A DNA stretch of 64,000 bases from Balanoglossus misakiensis (GCA_040954595.2 CM082586.2:2728001-2792000), one strand, 5' to 3'; positions 29,649 to 44,500 are shown, numbered from the stretch's first letter. Made by a program: numbers and translations. Notes: generated by a model from the letters alone, not told the origin.

Positions 29649-30795
29649 AATGAGTCGGTAGATAGAGTACAGCATGTCAGGTGATTACATAATTCCGATT
29701 AGTTTGTCATTTTTAATGTGAATTCCCATATTTGAAAAATTGTAATAAATTCATTTAGATGATTTGCCCAAGCAGATGTATACATTGAGTTAAAGTTTGT
29801 GAAAGAAAACGGACCCTGCTTCAAATAAAATGTAACATAAACCTGCTTTTAGTTTTCCACTTTGCATGAATACCATGTATGCAGAAACATAAAAGTGCAT
29901 CAGCATAACATTGCAGTGAAGCAGAACAAAAACGGAATTTTTCCTTTGCTTGTGTCTGCCGTATACCTCTTTCCAGTTTCGATACTCAAGTACATGTCAT
30001 TCAATTTGCATCACAAAACAGTCTTTGTTGGCTGACACCCAGGTGAAATTGCCAGAATGACCAATCGCAAGATGGGACACATTTATTTTTACACAGACAT
30101 TAAGCATCTTGCAGTATAGGTTTCCCACAAATCTGATTAAACTTAACATAATCTTAGAAATATTAGTATTTTCTTTTTTTTCTTTAAATTATCTTCTATT
30201 TCTGCAGCTGTACATTATTGTTGTGATAGTCTTCCTCGAATGTTCGTTGAAAAGATGGTGGCGTCTGTCATCCATCAACAGTCCTCATGTTTACTGTATG
30301 TAGTCCTAGACTGTTCAATGTAGCCATTAATCACAGTTCAGACAGCCAGCATAGTTCCCACAAATCATCCAATACCACGATTGCTTTTATTTTAAATCAT
30401 CTGATACCTCAATCTTGATTGGTTTAGTCTCCCACATATTGCATAGTACGGAGTATCCTATTGGCAGTTGACATGCAGACAGTGATATTTCAGTTTCTGG
30501 ACGTGTCAACAGAAGTCAACACCCAATCAGCTACACGGTTTGGAACCACACATCCTCTGATTGGTCCACACCATAATGCCGCCTGTTCACAAGCCAATCA
30601 GAGTCAAGAATGGCACTATTCATATCTCTGTTCTTCGGAAACTCCCGGACAAATCCAGAGATCCCTCGGGTCTCCTCACAACTCTCCAAAAATCAGACCA
30701 AAAGAAATTCTAAATCTCTGCCCAGAAAGCAGACATAGACATTTTTTTGTTACAAATTAACTGTTATTAGTCCTTTGCTTATTAAAAATAATCTG

Positions 30796-33190
30796 TTATA
30801 AAGATTCGCTCTGATTTATACTTTGTTGCTGGAGGAGAGGTTTCAGTGATCTGGAGTCTTTGCGTTTATTACTTTTTCTGGCTGCAATGAGTCCATTTAA
30901 AGGTCTTGGCCTGTTTGGTTTGTAGCCGTTACTTTTCTTATTCTCGTAGAGAGTGTCTTCATCCGAGTCGGATTCTGATATCATAATACTACTGTTGTGT
31001 TTACCTGTGGGGTCAAACAAAATGTCCAGAATTAGAGTGAAGAAGAATGCATACCCTTCTTGGAATTCAAATACAATGTGCATGCACATGCTTATCCTTT
31101 TTTGATTCACTCTGTCAGGATAAAGCGATCTAAATCCTTTAATTGTGCAATACAATATACATACCATTTTTTGATTTGGGTAACATTTCCAATGCTTCTC
31201 CGTCATCAAAATCATCCAAAATGGAATATCTGTGGCGTTTTCGGATCTTCACCCTTCTCCTGCGAGACAGACAGAAAAATAAAAAAAATTAAGAAGAAAG
31301 TAACATCACGACATCAATGCAAGACAGGCATTTCAGAAGCTGTACCCCCTCCCATGATGAAAATACAGAAAAACCATAAAACATACCTTTTAACACAGCA
31401 TATGATGGCCCATATGAGGACACCTAATGTAACCACTATCAGTGAAATTATAATTACTACATATAAAATGCTCCACTCTGTAAGACAAACAAACAGCAAA
31501 ATTACCAGTATTGTCAGATTACTGCCCTGACAGCTATCTCGCATCTCAAATTCTATGTCAGTGCTCTTATTAAAATTGTCAAGTCATATGCACCAGCACC
31601 TGATTGATCAATAACACACACTTCAGTAACCTAAGAATATTTCCTGACATCAGAGATTTTTTCTCAACACAGGTTCAAACTAGCTTGCATAAGTCTTTTA
31701 TTCACAATGGTACCGAGGGAAACCATATCTGTTTGCAAAGATTTCGGACAAGCCTCACAAGCTCGTATTACTTAGACCTTTACATGAACCAAACATACAA
31801 GAAATGCCCAGGCGAACAACATGTAATCGTACCAGTTCTGGTGAGATACTGTCTCCAAAATTATTGACCCTTTGTTCATCGAACACTGCTCATGAATATT
31901 CACGTAAGACTTCATGAAAATGGATGTCAGAATCTGATACATACCGCAATTTGCCTCTCCGTCGCCAATATACACACGGAAGAAATTTTCCATCCAGAAG
32001 CTTTCACAGACGCACTCTTTGGTTTCAATGTTGCATGTACCATGTCCTGAACAGTCATTCTGACAAACTGAAGGAAATAACAGAATACATGTCAGTCACA
32101 CAGAGAAAATGTCATTAGCATCTATTTGCATAGATGTACACTTCCACGTTGCCACAAAACTGTCCTCTTTCTGGTGTATTTTGTTCCATTAGAAACCAAA
32201 TTGGCACAACTTACCCACAGTGTCAACTTTTATCACATGAAAATCAAGAACTTGGGACTCCTTATGAAGCTTCTGTCTGAGTTTATTCACAATACTGATC
32301 CCTTTTAAGACTTTGGTTGCATCTGCACTCAGAACATAGAACTCAAGAACAACCCTGAAAATTGATAAAGAATGAAAAAAAAAGAACACGAAGCAAGTTT
32401 CCAAACCTTGCTTTTATGTTGAAAAGTGTGGTTGGGCCTGCATAAAATTCATGTGACGCACACATATACTCTATAAACAACGCCCTCTACAGACTGCCCG
32501 GCAAAAATCTACCATCACATTTCTCCGAGTCGTTTGTGTTGCCTGCATCACGGATGCACTCTAGTTCCCAATAAGCTGTTCTCCATGTGTGATCACATGA
32601 CAGTCACATGGCAGTCAGGTGATTACTTACCCTCCAAGTGGGGATTCCCTGACTGATTGTACTTTTATATCAGCGTCCATGACTCCCACAAGAACCGACA
32701 ACTGCCGAACAAGCGCATCCTGCAAAGTCAACCAAACACCAATGAGATGAATAAATCATAAAATGTGGTACCCTCTCACCCCCTTATTCATGCACATGGT
32801 ATGAGCCTTCCCTACTGTTTTAAATGGGGTTAGTCCATACAAGTCCGACACAAATGTATAGCATAAACATTCAAATGTTTCCTTTGCATCATCTGACCAA
32901 TTAAATATGTGTTGAACATTTCAGCTACAGTCAGATTAAACCTAAATCAATACCAGTACTTTACTTACAAAAATGACAGAATATGCTGACACTGCTAAAT
33001 TCAATATTTATGTTATCTAGCACTGACGTCAGCAGTATATGAAATCAACATACAGCTTATGCAAACAGATAACGCATAGTACAGATGGATTGTGTCTTTT
33101 ACATGTAATCATCAGGTACCTTGTTATCCCGAGTAAAACTCCGGATGTCTGCCACAATGTGGATCTCCACCAGATTGACCATGTTTACAT
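30796..33190 (-). other. KIAA0319L: KIAA0319L juxtamembrane, TM and cytoplasmic exons
   Basis: Exons: 33120-33190, 32631-32719, 32215-32354, 31945-32067, 31387-31477, 31165-31259 and 30796-31004. The exon at 31945 encodes a cysteine-rich EGF-like block (CQNDCSGHGTCN, then CVCESFWMENFF), which is highly family-like. The exon at 31387 encodes the TM helix entered by EWSILYV and left by CCVKR. The tail has basic (RRRVKIRKRHRYSILD) and acidic (SESDSDEDT) segments that resemble trafficking signals. Confidence 0.9.
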
Positions 33191-35544
33191 CTGAAAATAT
33201 AAATTGAGAACTGTCAGCTCTTATGCTTGCCTCTGTACTTTCCACCGAATGTCCATTTTATTACATTCATTAAGTTTGTTGCATTCGTGGAGATGATTAT
33301 ATCTATGGAGGATACAGACATACCCAAGACAATATTCCACTTTCAAGCAATCTTGAGAAATGCTTGAAAATCAAGAGAATGTCGACAATTCAAGAACTCA
33401 ACCAGACAAACATATTCCAGGACTATCTGGAGATAATTGAAATTCTGGCATTTAGTAGAATACACAAACTCAACACTATACAATTCCAGCATATCACACA
33501 GATGTACAGACATTGCAATATTCAGTCTCACCTTGTTCTACTTCGACAGTGACAGTGTCTGAATCGTGCATATTTTTAGCGTCGGTGACTTTAAGAGTGA
33601 AGATATACCGTCCAACCACCAGATTGGTTAATTTCAGGATGGCTTCGTGGTCCGACCCACTCAGTATCTCCTGCAATACACAGCAGAAAAAAAATTACAA
33701 AACACATAAAAAGTGACTGTCAAACGATACAAACATTCAAAGAAACATGGCCACGCAACTCACCCCAGCTGCAGGACTTTTGCCGCTTCTGGTCCACTCG
33801 TACGACACAATACCCATATCATCATGTGATTTGCTGCCATCAACCTCCACATATTTCTGAGGTAGCTGCACGCTCATATCTCCTCCTGCATTGGCAACTG
33901 GTGGCTCATTGACTTCTACAAAGTCAGAAACACAAAGAATTCAAATTTTAGGTTTCTGTTACAGAACATTCCAGTACACTTATACTGTAATACAATACAA
34001 TACCAGTACAGTAGAGTACAATTCAGTACAGTACAGTACGGTATAGTACAGTTAATTCCCTACACAGAAATTTACACTGACCTTGTTTGACAACCACCGT
34101 CACTGTATCAGTACCAGTGGCTCCTTTCGCATCAGTCACCGTCAGCTGAAATACGTAGGTACCTGGCTGAAGGCTGGAAATGATGGCTCTGGCTTTGTCA
34201 GCATTTTTGAATGTCACATCACCAGGCCCACTACAGGTAGGAGATAAATTAAAAAGAGTTTAATGAAAGAACTTTAAAGTAGTCTTCACTGGATATTTTT
34301 CATATTGAGACCCATATCGACTACTTGTGTATAGATGTTATACATGCCTCTGTTTTTCCCAGCTGTATGACGTAATTTCCTGGTCGTCTGTACTTTGACT
34401 TCCATCCAGCACAGTTTCATCATTCGGGAGACTGATCTCTTTATCGGGCCCTGCAATGGCTACTGGGGGCGAGTTATTCTCTGTCGGATAGAAAATAAAA
34501 TGCATGAAAAACGTTGTTCATATTTATCAAGTACAGACGTATATGTAGCTGAACTGTCACGGAAAAAGACAATCACTGAAATCCTGCTCTCCTCCTACCC
34601 CTCCCCCTCCCCCCTCCAACTTCAACATCTCCGAGTTCACTATAACCGTTCACACAATGAAATAACTTACCCGGTTGTACAACTACAGTGACACTGGAGG
34701 AGTCTTCATGCCCGGCTGTGTCTGTCACTTTGAGCGTGAAGACGTAGACACCTTCTTCCAAGTTGGACAAATGGAGGATCTTAGATGATGTACCCTGATG
34801 GTGGCAACACACGCATGTTTACAAGTCAGCGTTACGAGTTTAACATTTTCTATTTTTAAGCATTCAACCACAGACTCTAAGGCCCCAATCACCAATGTGA
34901 AACCTGCAGTCAGAACAAGGTCAGTTTCATTTGTTGCCGGAAACTGAGACACAAAGAATTGATGAGACTTTGATTATGAGATTTTGATTTTCTACATGAA
35001 CATGTATTTTTTTCAGACTCACCTGCATATCGGCCACTCCACCGCTGTCTTTAGACCACTCATACTGGGCGATGCCTTTATCATCACTGCTCAGTGAACC
35101 GTTCAGTATCACGGAATTCTTGGGAAGTTTGAGAGCTCGGTTCGTGCCAGCATTTGCCGATGGGGGATAGTCAACCTCTGTCAACAAACAAGCATTAACA
35201 AGGGTTTAGTCTGATTCAGGCCTAGTGTTGCTATGGGTTACCAATGCCTGACATCCATGGTAACCAGTAATCACCCAGATGGTCAACTTCTAGTTGTGAA
35301 ACCTACAACATAAACCTGGCACTCAAATACACATCTGATTGCTGTCATAACTAGGTAATCTGTACAGCACAAAGATTTGAGATTTTTACACAATATACTG
35401 TACAGTACCTTCGTGGACTGTGACATTTGCTGTGGTCGAGCTTGTTACACCGTCAGAATCTGTAACTGTCAGCCTGTTCAAGAAAACACAAAACAATTAC
35501 ATCAGTAACTTGCAACATACATGCGTTGATAGAAAAGTACATAT

Positions 35545-35578
<34 letters not shown>

Positions 35579-38500
35579 CAGAGAATGTGAAGGGGATGGC
35601 ACAAGGCAATCACTCACTGTATGATGTAGTCTCCTGCAACCAAGTCTGTCATTGTCAGAAGTGCCTCATCACCAATTGTCTTCTGTTCTCTCAACGGTCC
35701 CTTGATCTCTTCCCAGTGATAGCTGACAATCTGATCATCATCTGTGCTCTCTGCAGGTGAAGAAAGAGAATCAATTTAGAAACGATTCTAGTCATATTTA
35801 TCTTCATCTACTTGGCCACAGCCCAGAAAGACATACAGTATGGTACATACATGTACACTATACATGTAGTATACAGTTCATCCAATACACAGAACATAGA
35901 GCTCTCATCCATATACATGTATGGCCATACTTTGTGTATATAATACTATACACCTGTAATGCCCTGTAGTGCATTGTAGTGTAATGCATTTCCTAATACA
36001 TCAGAATCATTCAAAACAGGGCATATTTTGCACTGGGGCTAGGAGCTATCCCCCTCATCAATCAAAAGCTGACAATACGTATGTCTTTTCATACCAATGG
36101 GTCATTTGAATTTGAAATATTTTTACTGACAAGCTGTTTCTGCCTTTAGAAAGATAGCTACACACAACTGTACCTGCACATATTTTAACATTCAATTTCC
36201 TTCTTTTTTCATTATGTTCCTTTTCATCTTAAAATACCACCTGCGAACCATTGTGAATTTTTGTTCCCATGATGGTAAAATCAGACCAGGGATGGTCCAT
36301 TAGAATAAGGGGAATTTATTCATCCATATGGTTATCAGACACAATACAGCATTAATTACCAGAGCATTGTACTAACCACAAAGACATTGTATTGTAGTCC
36401 AATGTTAAAACAGGTGGACAATCAGCAACATTCAAAGCAGTTCACCTCAATATATTGAGACTTCGGTGTACTAATGCTATTGTGAATAACTTACGCGAGC
36501 CGTCTAGGACAGTTTCACTGTTCGGCAGATTGACCTCCTGCTTCTTGGGTGAAATGACCGCCACCGGTGGAGAATTGACCCTCGGCTTGGGCAAGACGGT
36601 CACATTGACAAAGGCCTCACCCAAGGCGTGATCCCCGGTCACCGTGACTTTGAACATGTACTGACCGGCAGTCAGCTGAAACAAGAGCGAGAATTTTCTA
36701 AATGAAAAAAATGATAAGAAAAAATATACAAAATGTGTATTGAGATTCATGATTCCCAAACCCTTTCACCCCCAGTTCCCCCTTACGAAGTCCAACCTCA
36801 CCATAGAAAACAATGGGTTTGGACTGAACCATGGTGGTGAAAGGGTTAATGAATTGTGGATCATATTGAATAATATTGTGGGTATTCACTAATTAAAATT
36901 GTATCGCGATCCAGTTGATTTCTGGGGTTCAGATATTTGGACAGGGAGATTCTTGAGCTGAAGTTTGAGGTCCTACCACTGGTGACCCACCACCCACCTT
37001 TGACAGGTTACACCGTCTCTGGTGTTTGCCTTCCATCACTCCGGCCGAGCTGCCCTTCGGGGCGCTCACAAGAGTCCACTCGTACTGGTAATTGATCTCC
37101 TTGGAAGGCTCGGGCAAGACGTAGGCGAACAGACTAACGCTGTCTTCGTCCGGCAGCTGCAAGACCTTGTCATTGCCAGCCGACACCGACAACGCCACCA
37201 CTGCAATGAAATGACTCAGAGTAACCAAAAGGCTGAGGGTGACAGTTTCCAGTGCCGGTCTCCGACACATGGCAGACACATGTCAAATTGGCCTTGGTCA
37301 CATTTCTTGGAAATACGCGTTCTGCATCATGCGACTGACTTACACATGAATCTGAACAGAAGTAAGAGTTCGTAGCCTGTGGATTTGCACCCAAGACTAG
37401 CAGTCCGCACAGAAACAGGTGTTGGCGGTGAATAATATGCTATTTAGTTGACTGAAATGAAATCGGTATGTGCATTCAATTTGATGATTGATTGACTGCA
37501 ACATCTTTAACCCTTTCACACCTCCCCAGACAATGGATCACCCCTGCCACTGAAAACAATGGAGCCAAACCACTGTGTGGAGGGGTAAAAGGGTTAATGG
37601 ATCCATCACATACAGTGCATAGAATATAACCATCACCCTGTATTTTTATATAAATAATTCTGATCACGTCCAGTTATGTCTGACATGATAGGATATGCAG
37701 TCACCGGAGATAAAAATAAATGGGGGCTGGTGGCACTTACCTGGTTCAGTGACTACCTTGGTTGTGACGTGCGGGGGCTGGGGTGTCATGGCCTCGGTTG
37801 GAATCGTTTCTGCGTCAGTTTCATTTCCCTCTTCTTCCGCTGTTTCGTTGGCAACCGTTGGAATGACTTCCGGGACTGCTGTGGTCGCAGTGTCGCCATT
37901 CTGCCCCTTGTTCTGGGGTGAGGAGGAAGAGAGAAAGATCTGTAAGAGTTCATGCTAGTCAAACCTACTACATCTTTGTGTGATCTGTGATAATTCATTT
38001 TCCTGAAAGAGGAAGTGTGGGAGTCAGTGTGTTTGTCCATTTCGAGTATGGTCAAGTAAAAGGCTCAAAGTTTCTCACCTTTTTACTGGGGTTTGGAACA
38101 ACTTCGTCGTCGGTCTGATCGGCCGCGGCGGTCACCTGCAGGTCTTCCCCGTCCGACGTCTCGGCCACTGTGGTCAAATTCTGTGGGGCGGCTGTCTCCT
38201 GGCTCCTCTCCGTCAAGACGCTTCCCAGCTCTCCCTCTGAGCTGAGAGCTGTTGACAGGCTGTCGTCAGAGACAGGCTTAGTGCTGATCGACGGGTTGGA
38301 TGCTGTCAAGAGATGCACACACAAATCATTCAACATACTTGGTATTAAACAAGGATGATTCAACTCACATTTAACCCTTTCACCACCATGGTTCAGTCCA
38401 AACTCATCGTTTTCTATGGTAAGGTTGGACCTCCAAAGTGGGAACTAGGGGTGAAAGGGTTAAAGCTCTGATGTACGTGAAGCAACAGACACCATACTGT

Positions 38501-41500
38501 ACAAATTATGCTGTGTGTGTGCATTCTCTGAATCATGGCTTATCAGTTTTGATTATTTTTTCTATACTTTGAGAATTACGTTCCCCTTTTCACATTAAAG
38601 GTTATCCATGCTGTTCAAGACTTTAACTTTCCAGTAGCCACTGAGAGTGAGATTTCTAAAAGCTGACAAGCCATCTGTTTGGTATCGCTGTCCATTTCCT
38701 ATTCACAGACAAGTTTGTTGTACACTGTAACATATGCATGGTGTGTTTCAAATCGCCTTGTTTACGCCACGTTGCATTTCACACGACCGATTATTCAGCT
38801 TCTCTGCTTGATACAAATATGGTAACTGCATTATGATCTTGAGTTATGGTACATGCCTGTATTAGCTACCATATGTCCATGTGCCCATGGTCAATTCTTA
38901 ATGGAGAATTTCCATTTTTTTTTCATAGTAACCACAAGGTTTCTTTCAGTTTTGTTTCTTCCCCACAGAAGATGAAAGAAGTAAAATCTGTGCAAAACAG
39001 GAAAAACCTTTTAAATTCAAATAGTTTTCTTCAAATTTCACTTGTAACATATGCATGTTTTAATAGAAACCTGGCAACAAGCTGGGCTGGACAGAACTAA
39101 AATTTAACACATAATAAAAGAGCCAGTACTGTTTTCACATATATTTACAAAACAGCACACAAAGTGGTAATTTTTCTAAATTACATGATGAATAAATTAA
39201 TAAAGAATGACTGTTTCAGAGTTACCAGTGTACAGTATAGTGTCTGTATGTACACGTGTAGCCAGACACTTGTATTGGAAAGGTTCTATAATTAACTATT
39301 TCACAGGGTACATCCTCTTTTTCACACGTCTATTTACAACCACCGACTGAATTCACAGGGCAGGCAGCAACATAGAAATAAACTGTCAGCAGAGTCAAAG
39401 GAAAATAAAAGCCAAAATATTACATTGTGGGAAGGAAAAGAAACAAGAGCTGTTGAGAGAAATAAATCAGTGGGGAAAAATAAATATTAATAAAATTATT
39501 CAGCAAAGAAGATTAGCCGTAATCGTGTTAAATAGTGTTATTTTGGAACACATGACAACACAGTAAATTACCTGTACAATCGAGTTTGTCTTGAAATTCG
39601 ATCATGTCTCAGGATTCTAAAATGCCGTAATTTTATGGTCATAATTCGGGAAATATTCAGAATGTAGCTGATACTTTTTTGTCCATATGCAATTAGTGTT
39701 CGCAGTGCTGGTAGCATTTGTTCACACTTTTGAATTATTTATAAAATGAACTGACCCAATAAAATGTCCACCTGCATTTTTTTTAATTTATCACCTAAAA
39801 TGAATTGACTTTTCAAAATATAACAACACGTTCTGGCTTGTTTAACATTACATGATAAGAAAGCAACTGCTGTACTGCTGGGGGGGGGGGGGGGGGGGGG
39901 AAGGGGGAACAGCAAAGTTGAGAGGGTTGTGGGGGTAGGGGGTTTAATTGAATGTGTCAAGGATATCTGCCTCAATTAATAATATAGTACATATTATGCA
40001 CTATATTATTATTGTAGAGTTTTGACATGTATAAATAATTTACTTTACTGTCATGTGTTCTTGTTAGGGAGGTCACTACACATTGTACAGTGAAGGTACT
40101 ACATGTACATGTACGTGGGACAGTGACAGCTAGCTATGCTCATTGATAGGGGTGTTATTAATAGTAAATATCATATGTCACAGCACTGCAGGAACCTGAC
40201 TATTCAAATAAAATGCCCACTGTGAAAATTTCATTCGCACATTCATTTTGAAAACTGAATTCATTTTTCAACAATACTAGTGCACGGTACATTCAAGAGT
40301 CGGTCAATTGTTGGTAAGAAAGAGAGCATTTGTGTCATCCTTGTTCACCCCTGTTTACATGTGGTATCACCTTACAAAACACAGAAAACAATGCGACAGG
40401 TTCATTACACAAAGGCTCTGAGGGATGCCAGGACCTCAAACACTGTCTGACATTAAACAACTGCAGAGTTTGACATTTAATATATAATACTGCACGGCAA
40501 ATCTAAACATGAGCAGAAGATGAGACTACAGCAGTGCCTTATATGGGAAATACATGTACGTTTCTTGTTTGACATTATCAAGTATTAGACTGTAGCACTA
40601 CTTTACGTGAAATTTTACAGAAGATATGATTTTTCCAGTTGGTCTGAAAAACTCAGAGAAACAAGATATAGTGTCTCAATACTACGTTAAGTTACAGACT
40701 GTTTAGTACGTTTTGGTGAAAGTCTGTTTAGTTAGTTTCCAATTTATGTGTTAGTTCAGTGCAAAGGGGACATGGTGAGCACAGGACGACATCTAGGTGA
40801 GACATTCAAAATGCATTATATTTTATAAACCTGGTTCTGGAGTTGGAATCTCGCATGCATCGGTGTTAGGGTTCCGGTGATAGCCACGTTTACATTTGCA
40901 TACACCCGTGCCGTAAAACAACTCATGACAGTACTCGTAAGCGCTGTCGCACGGCGAATGCTGATCGCAGAAATGCAGCTGGGGTTCGCTCGGTTGTTTG
41001 GGAATGGGCTTGCCGAGCATTGTGGCTTGTTTGATCTTTTGTGCCTTCTGGGCACTTTTGAAGTTAAAACTGTTGTAGTCGGAATCGTAGTCGCTGGGTA
41101 TTCCGTACTCGATTCCGCTGACATCTACGGAGTAAAAGGTTATCGTAGAGAAAACAGAAGACAATTCGATGCATTAAAACACACTCGAAGAAGTCAACCA
41201 TTTAATACTGAGATGATGGAAAACTATGAGCATATACAGTTAGGTTGAGGTACAGAATAATTTGTTACAACTAATATGAATGTTAAAGTTAAACTTTCCA
41301 TGCTACATATAAAACTTACATAGATGCATTCACAAATGTCTTTCTTGAGATCATTCACTCACAGCATCTTTATCAATATTTTTAATTCACAACTGAACTT
41401 ACCAATGCAAGTATCTGAAGCATCTCTTTCATAGCCATTAATACACTGGCACTGATAAATCAATTTCCCTTTCTTTCCCACCATACCGACACACTCTTCG

Positions 41501-44500
41501 TTCAGGCCGCAGGGGTTGGGAATTTTGGGATTGCATATATCATTCAGATTTCTGGGCAGCACGTAGGATTCTGTTGAAATAAAGCAAAGCAGAGGCAAGA
41601 ACATGAATATTGTATCGCACAGTCTCAAAATAATATACAGTGTAGTACATGGAAGTATAAGCTTGATATTCTTACATTTAAAATTTGTGCTCAAATGATA
41701 TCCATAAAATGGCACAATGCAAAAAAAATCCACAATGCTATCAATCAAAGTGTCATGCAACAACATATGGATATTCTGTACAAAACAATTAATGTACCTC
41801 AGCGCACCAAACTGTGTCCTGTGTGGACAATATTTCATTCACATCCCATAAGTAAATTGGCCACATCATTTCCCAATGAATTTCTTTCTGATCATAATCA
41901 AGACAATTTATTGCTTTGGCTTGTATATTTATATCATAATGTTAACAACTACACAACACAGGTGTATTTCACACGCATTGTGTCTCATTCTGGCTCGATC
42001 ACTCAAACGACAGCTGAAAATACATTGTGATGTTACATGTATGTGCTTTTGCCTTTATTGCAAATTTTAATGGTAATGTTTTAGGCAAACACTCAAAGAA
42101 ATCCCCGACAAGGACCAACTTTATTACAATGATAACACTCGTACACGATCCTATCCCCATTGGCAAATATCAATTCACACATACATCAAAGCAGCAACTC
42201 GCTCATATGAAAACTTGAAAATCTGACACACTTTGACAGAATAATTTCAAGAGTTGTACTCCTGATAATGCATATTTTTTTACAATTGTTGATTGGTTTG
42301 TCAAGAGCCAATGATGTCATCATACGAATATATGTAATGACATCATCTTCACAGCAACCAATGACATCATCATGTCAATCACGTCAATCAGTGACATCAT
42401 AATAACAGCAATCAATGATGCATGTTATCCCAACAACAAATGACATCATAGTTCTCAATCTGCTTCCACTTTTAACAACAAGGGCTCAGCAACTAATCAG
42501 AAAAGTGTAATACGCAAAACACAAAGAAACTTAAGAGCGACAGGTTAGGCTTTACTCTCACAACTGTTACACTCAAAGAATACTAAAAGCTGAATCCTAA
42601 ATGCAAACAAACCGGTTAATTCCCCAACAACCAATGTGAGTCATACAAGTATGATGATGTTATCATCTGTGTGTGGACATTCTACCATCTATATGCACTG
42701 CCTGCCTGGTGGTGATTTATTTCAATGATATGATTTTATTGATCAAATACCTTTGTTTGCTGACAGTTTTCTTCTACACCTAAGCATAGTCAATATTAAT
42801 ATTAAATATCTGACCCTTAACCTACATTTATCGTCTATTATTAGCAACAAGAAAAGGTGGCATTTTTGTGGTAGATATTTCTAGTCAGTTAATTGACTTG
42901 GCTAGTTCGCTCAACTTTATTTTTGCCAAACAAAACAATAAAATGTCATTTCTTTTCGACCACAGCCTTTCACCACTACATTACATGAGACCAACATAGA
43001 GTTTTTACTGTTGAGGTTAGATCGCCACTGAAAACTTAATACCACACACACACTGTTCCATGTTTTTGTACTCTTCTTGAAAAGACTCCCCATAATACCA
43101 CAACACATGGATCACACTCTTAGCGCATTAAAAGTAGCTTAAAGCATAGGTTGCAATATTTTAGAATAATGTCAAATTCTTTCATGATGTGAATGGTGGG
43201 ATTAGACAACTTATACGTTGTGATCCGAGTGTCTCAGATACATGTACAGTTGATTGTATGAAACTGGAATTTTCTTCTTTAGCAAGCTGATACACACACA
43301 CACATGCACAGTGCGTCTGTCTGCAAATTATTCTCCTCCAAGGTGTGTATACTGATGACATATAAAAGACCAAAGAGGGTTTGCCAGACAAAACAAATTA
43401 CTGAAAAGCCAGTGTTATATAATATCCAAGCATGAAAGGTGCTTTCAGACAAGACAGAGATAAGAATGAGGTATCTGAACAATGATACGTCTGTATTCAT
43501 TTGCTTCACACGGGACTCTTTGCATCTGTGATACCTTTCCCCAAAACTGATGATGAAAGTATAAGCTTGAGGGCATTCCTGGTATTACCAGGATGTTGTC
43601 TACACCAGCAGTACATGTAGTACATACTGCATTGTAGAACTGGACTCTTATACACAGGACATGCTTAAAGATCCATTAGCTGTAACTTTTCGCATTGCAT
43701 TTTGTACACAGAACAAAAATACTGAAAATAAAGCCAAAAGTGACAGATAATGTCCCTTTAAAGCATGTGATAAATCAAAGAGTTGAGTCACCTAATATCA
43801 CACACAAGCCGAGTGTCGTCTTCACTTTGGCGGAAAGCATACTTCAGAATCAGAGACTTAGAACTCGACGCTTGCATTCATCATTGCCAGGCTTACCTTC
43901 TGAAAATGACGGAGACGCCCTAGAAACAAACGCCATACTTGTACCCTGCACACTTCCCTCGACCGGACTGCACGCGTCCTCGCTGACACACTCCAATGTA
44001 TAGCAACTACGGTCGAAGACATACGCAGCATCGCACGTGTCCATCTGACAGCAGATCTTGATACACTGGGCCATGATTTCTCGGTCGGTGGTGGGGAAAT
44101 GCAGGCCGGTCGCCAAAATCTCCTGCGGTGTAAATACTCCCGAATCTTTCCCATCATGCGGAACAACATTGTCGTACACTTCCTGAGTACCGCAGTAATT
44201 CTTACAAAGCCCTGGAAGAGGAAAGACGGAAAGTTGAAAATGTTTATCTGCCAGTTACATCACAACTGCTTCGAAATATCACATAATAAATTGTTTCATT
44301 TGTAGCAGAAGTGAATCAACAGGGCAAAAATTGACTTTTGTTTACTACATGGTAAAAGTGTAAATATCAATTCTCAAATCAGGAAGTTTGAAAACTGCCA
44401 CCCTGTATATTTCCACACATCTGCGACAACAGCTGGGACGTATATGTAATTGTTCAAGCACGGTACAGGTGACAGAGGTTTTCCTCGAACTATCAACAGG

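Larger units (their letters stand above)
28598..30795. other. GEMIN7 and KIAA0319L 3' UTRs, tail to tail
   Basis: No further coding exon is seen. The left part is the GEMIN7 3' UTR and the right part is the KIAA0319L 3' UTR. Minus-strand AATAAA occurs at 30386-30391. A C11 run is at 29122-29132. A degenerate copy of the TTAA-type inverted-repeat element is at 29579-29648. Confidence 0.5.
33532..37200 (-). other. KIAA0319L: KIAA0319L five-PKD array (ten exons)
   Basis: Exons: 36998-37200, 36495-36675, 35618-35750, 35409-35473, 35023-35177, 34671-34794, 34348-34480, 34082-34230, 33764-33915 and 33532-33670. Each PKD repeat starts with a PPVA or PPSA-type strand and continues with VxLDGSxSxDD, YxWEK and a closing FxLxVTDxxG block. 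Boundaries are about residues 430-525, 526-622, 623-715, 716-809 and 810-906. The first repeat is the most divergent. Repeats 2 to 5 span two or three exons each. The intron after exon 34348-34480 is of GC-AG type. Confidence 0.9.
38303..40830 (-). other. KIAA0319L intron 4, no gene seen
   Basis: No supported exon. Copy C of the inverted-repeat element is near the left end and a G21 run lies at 39880-39900. Palindromic TACATGTACATGTA words occur near 40098. Confidence 0.5.
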
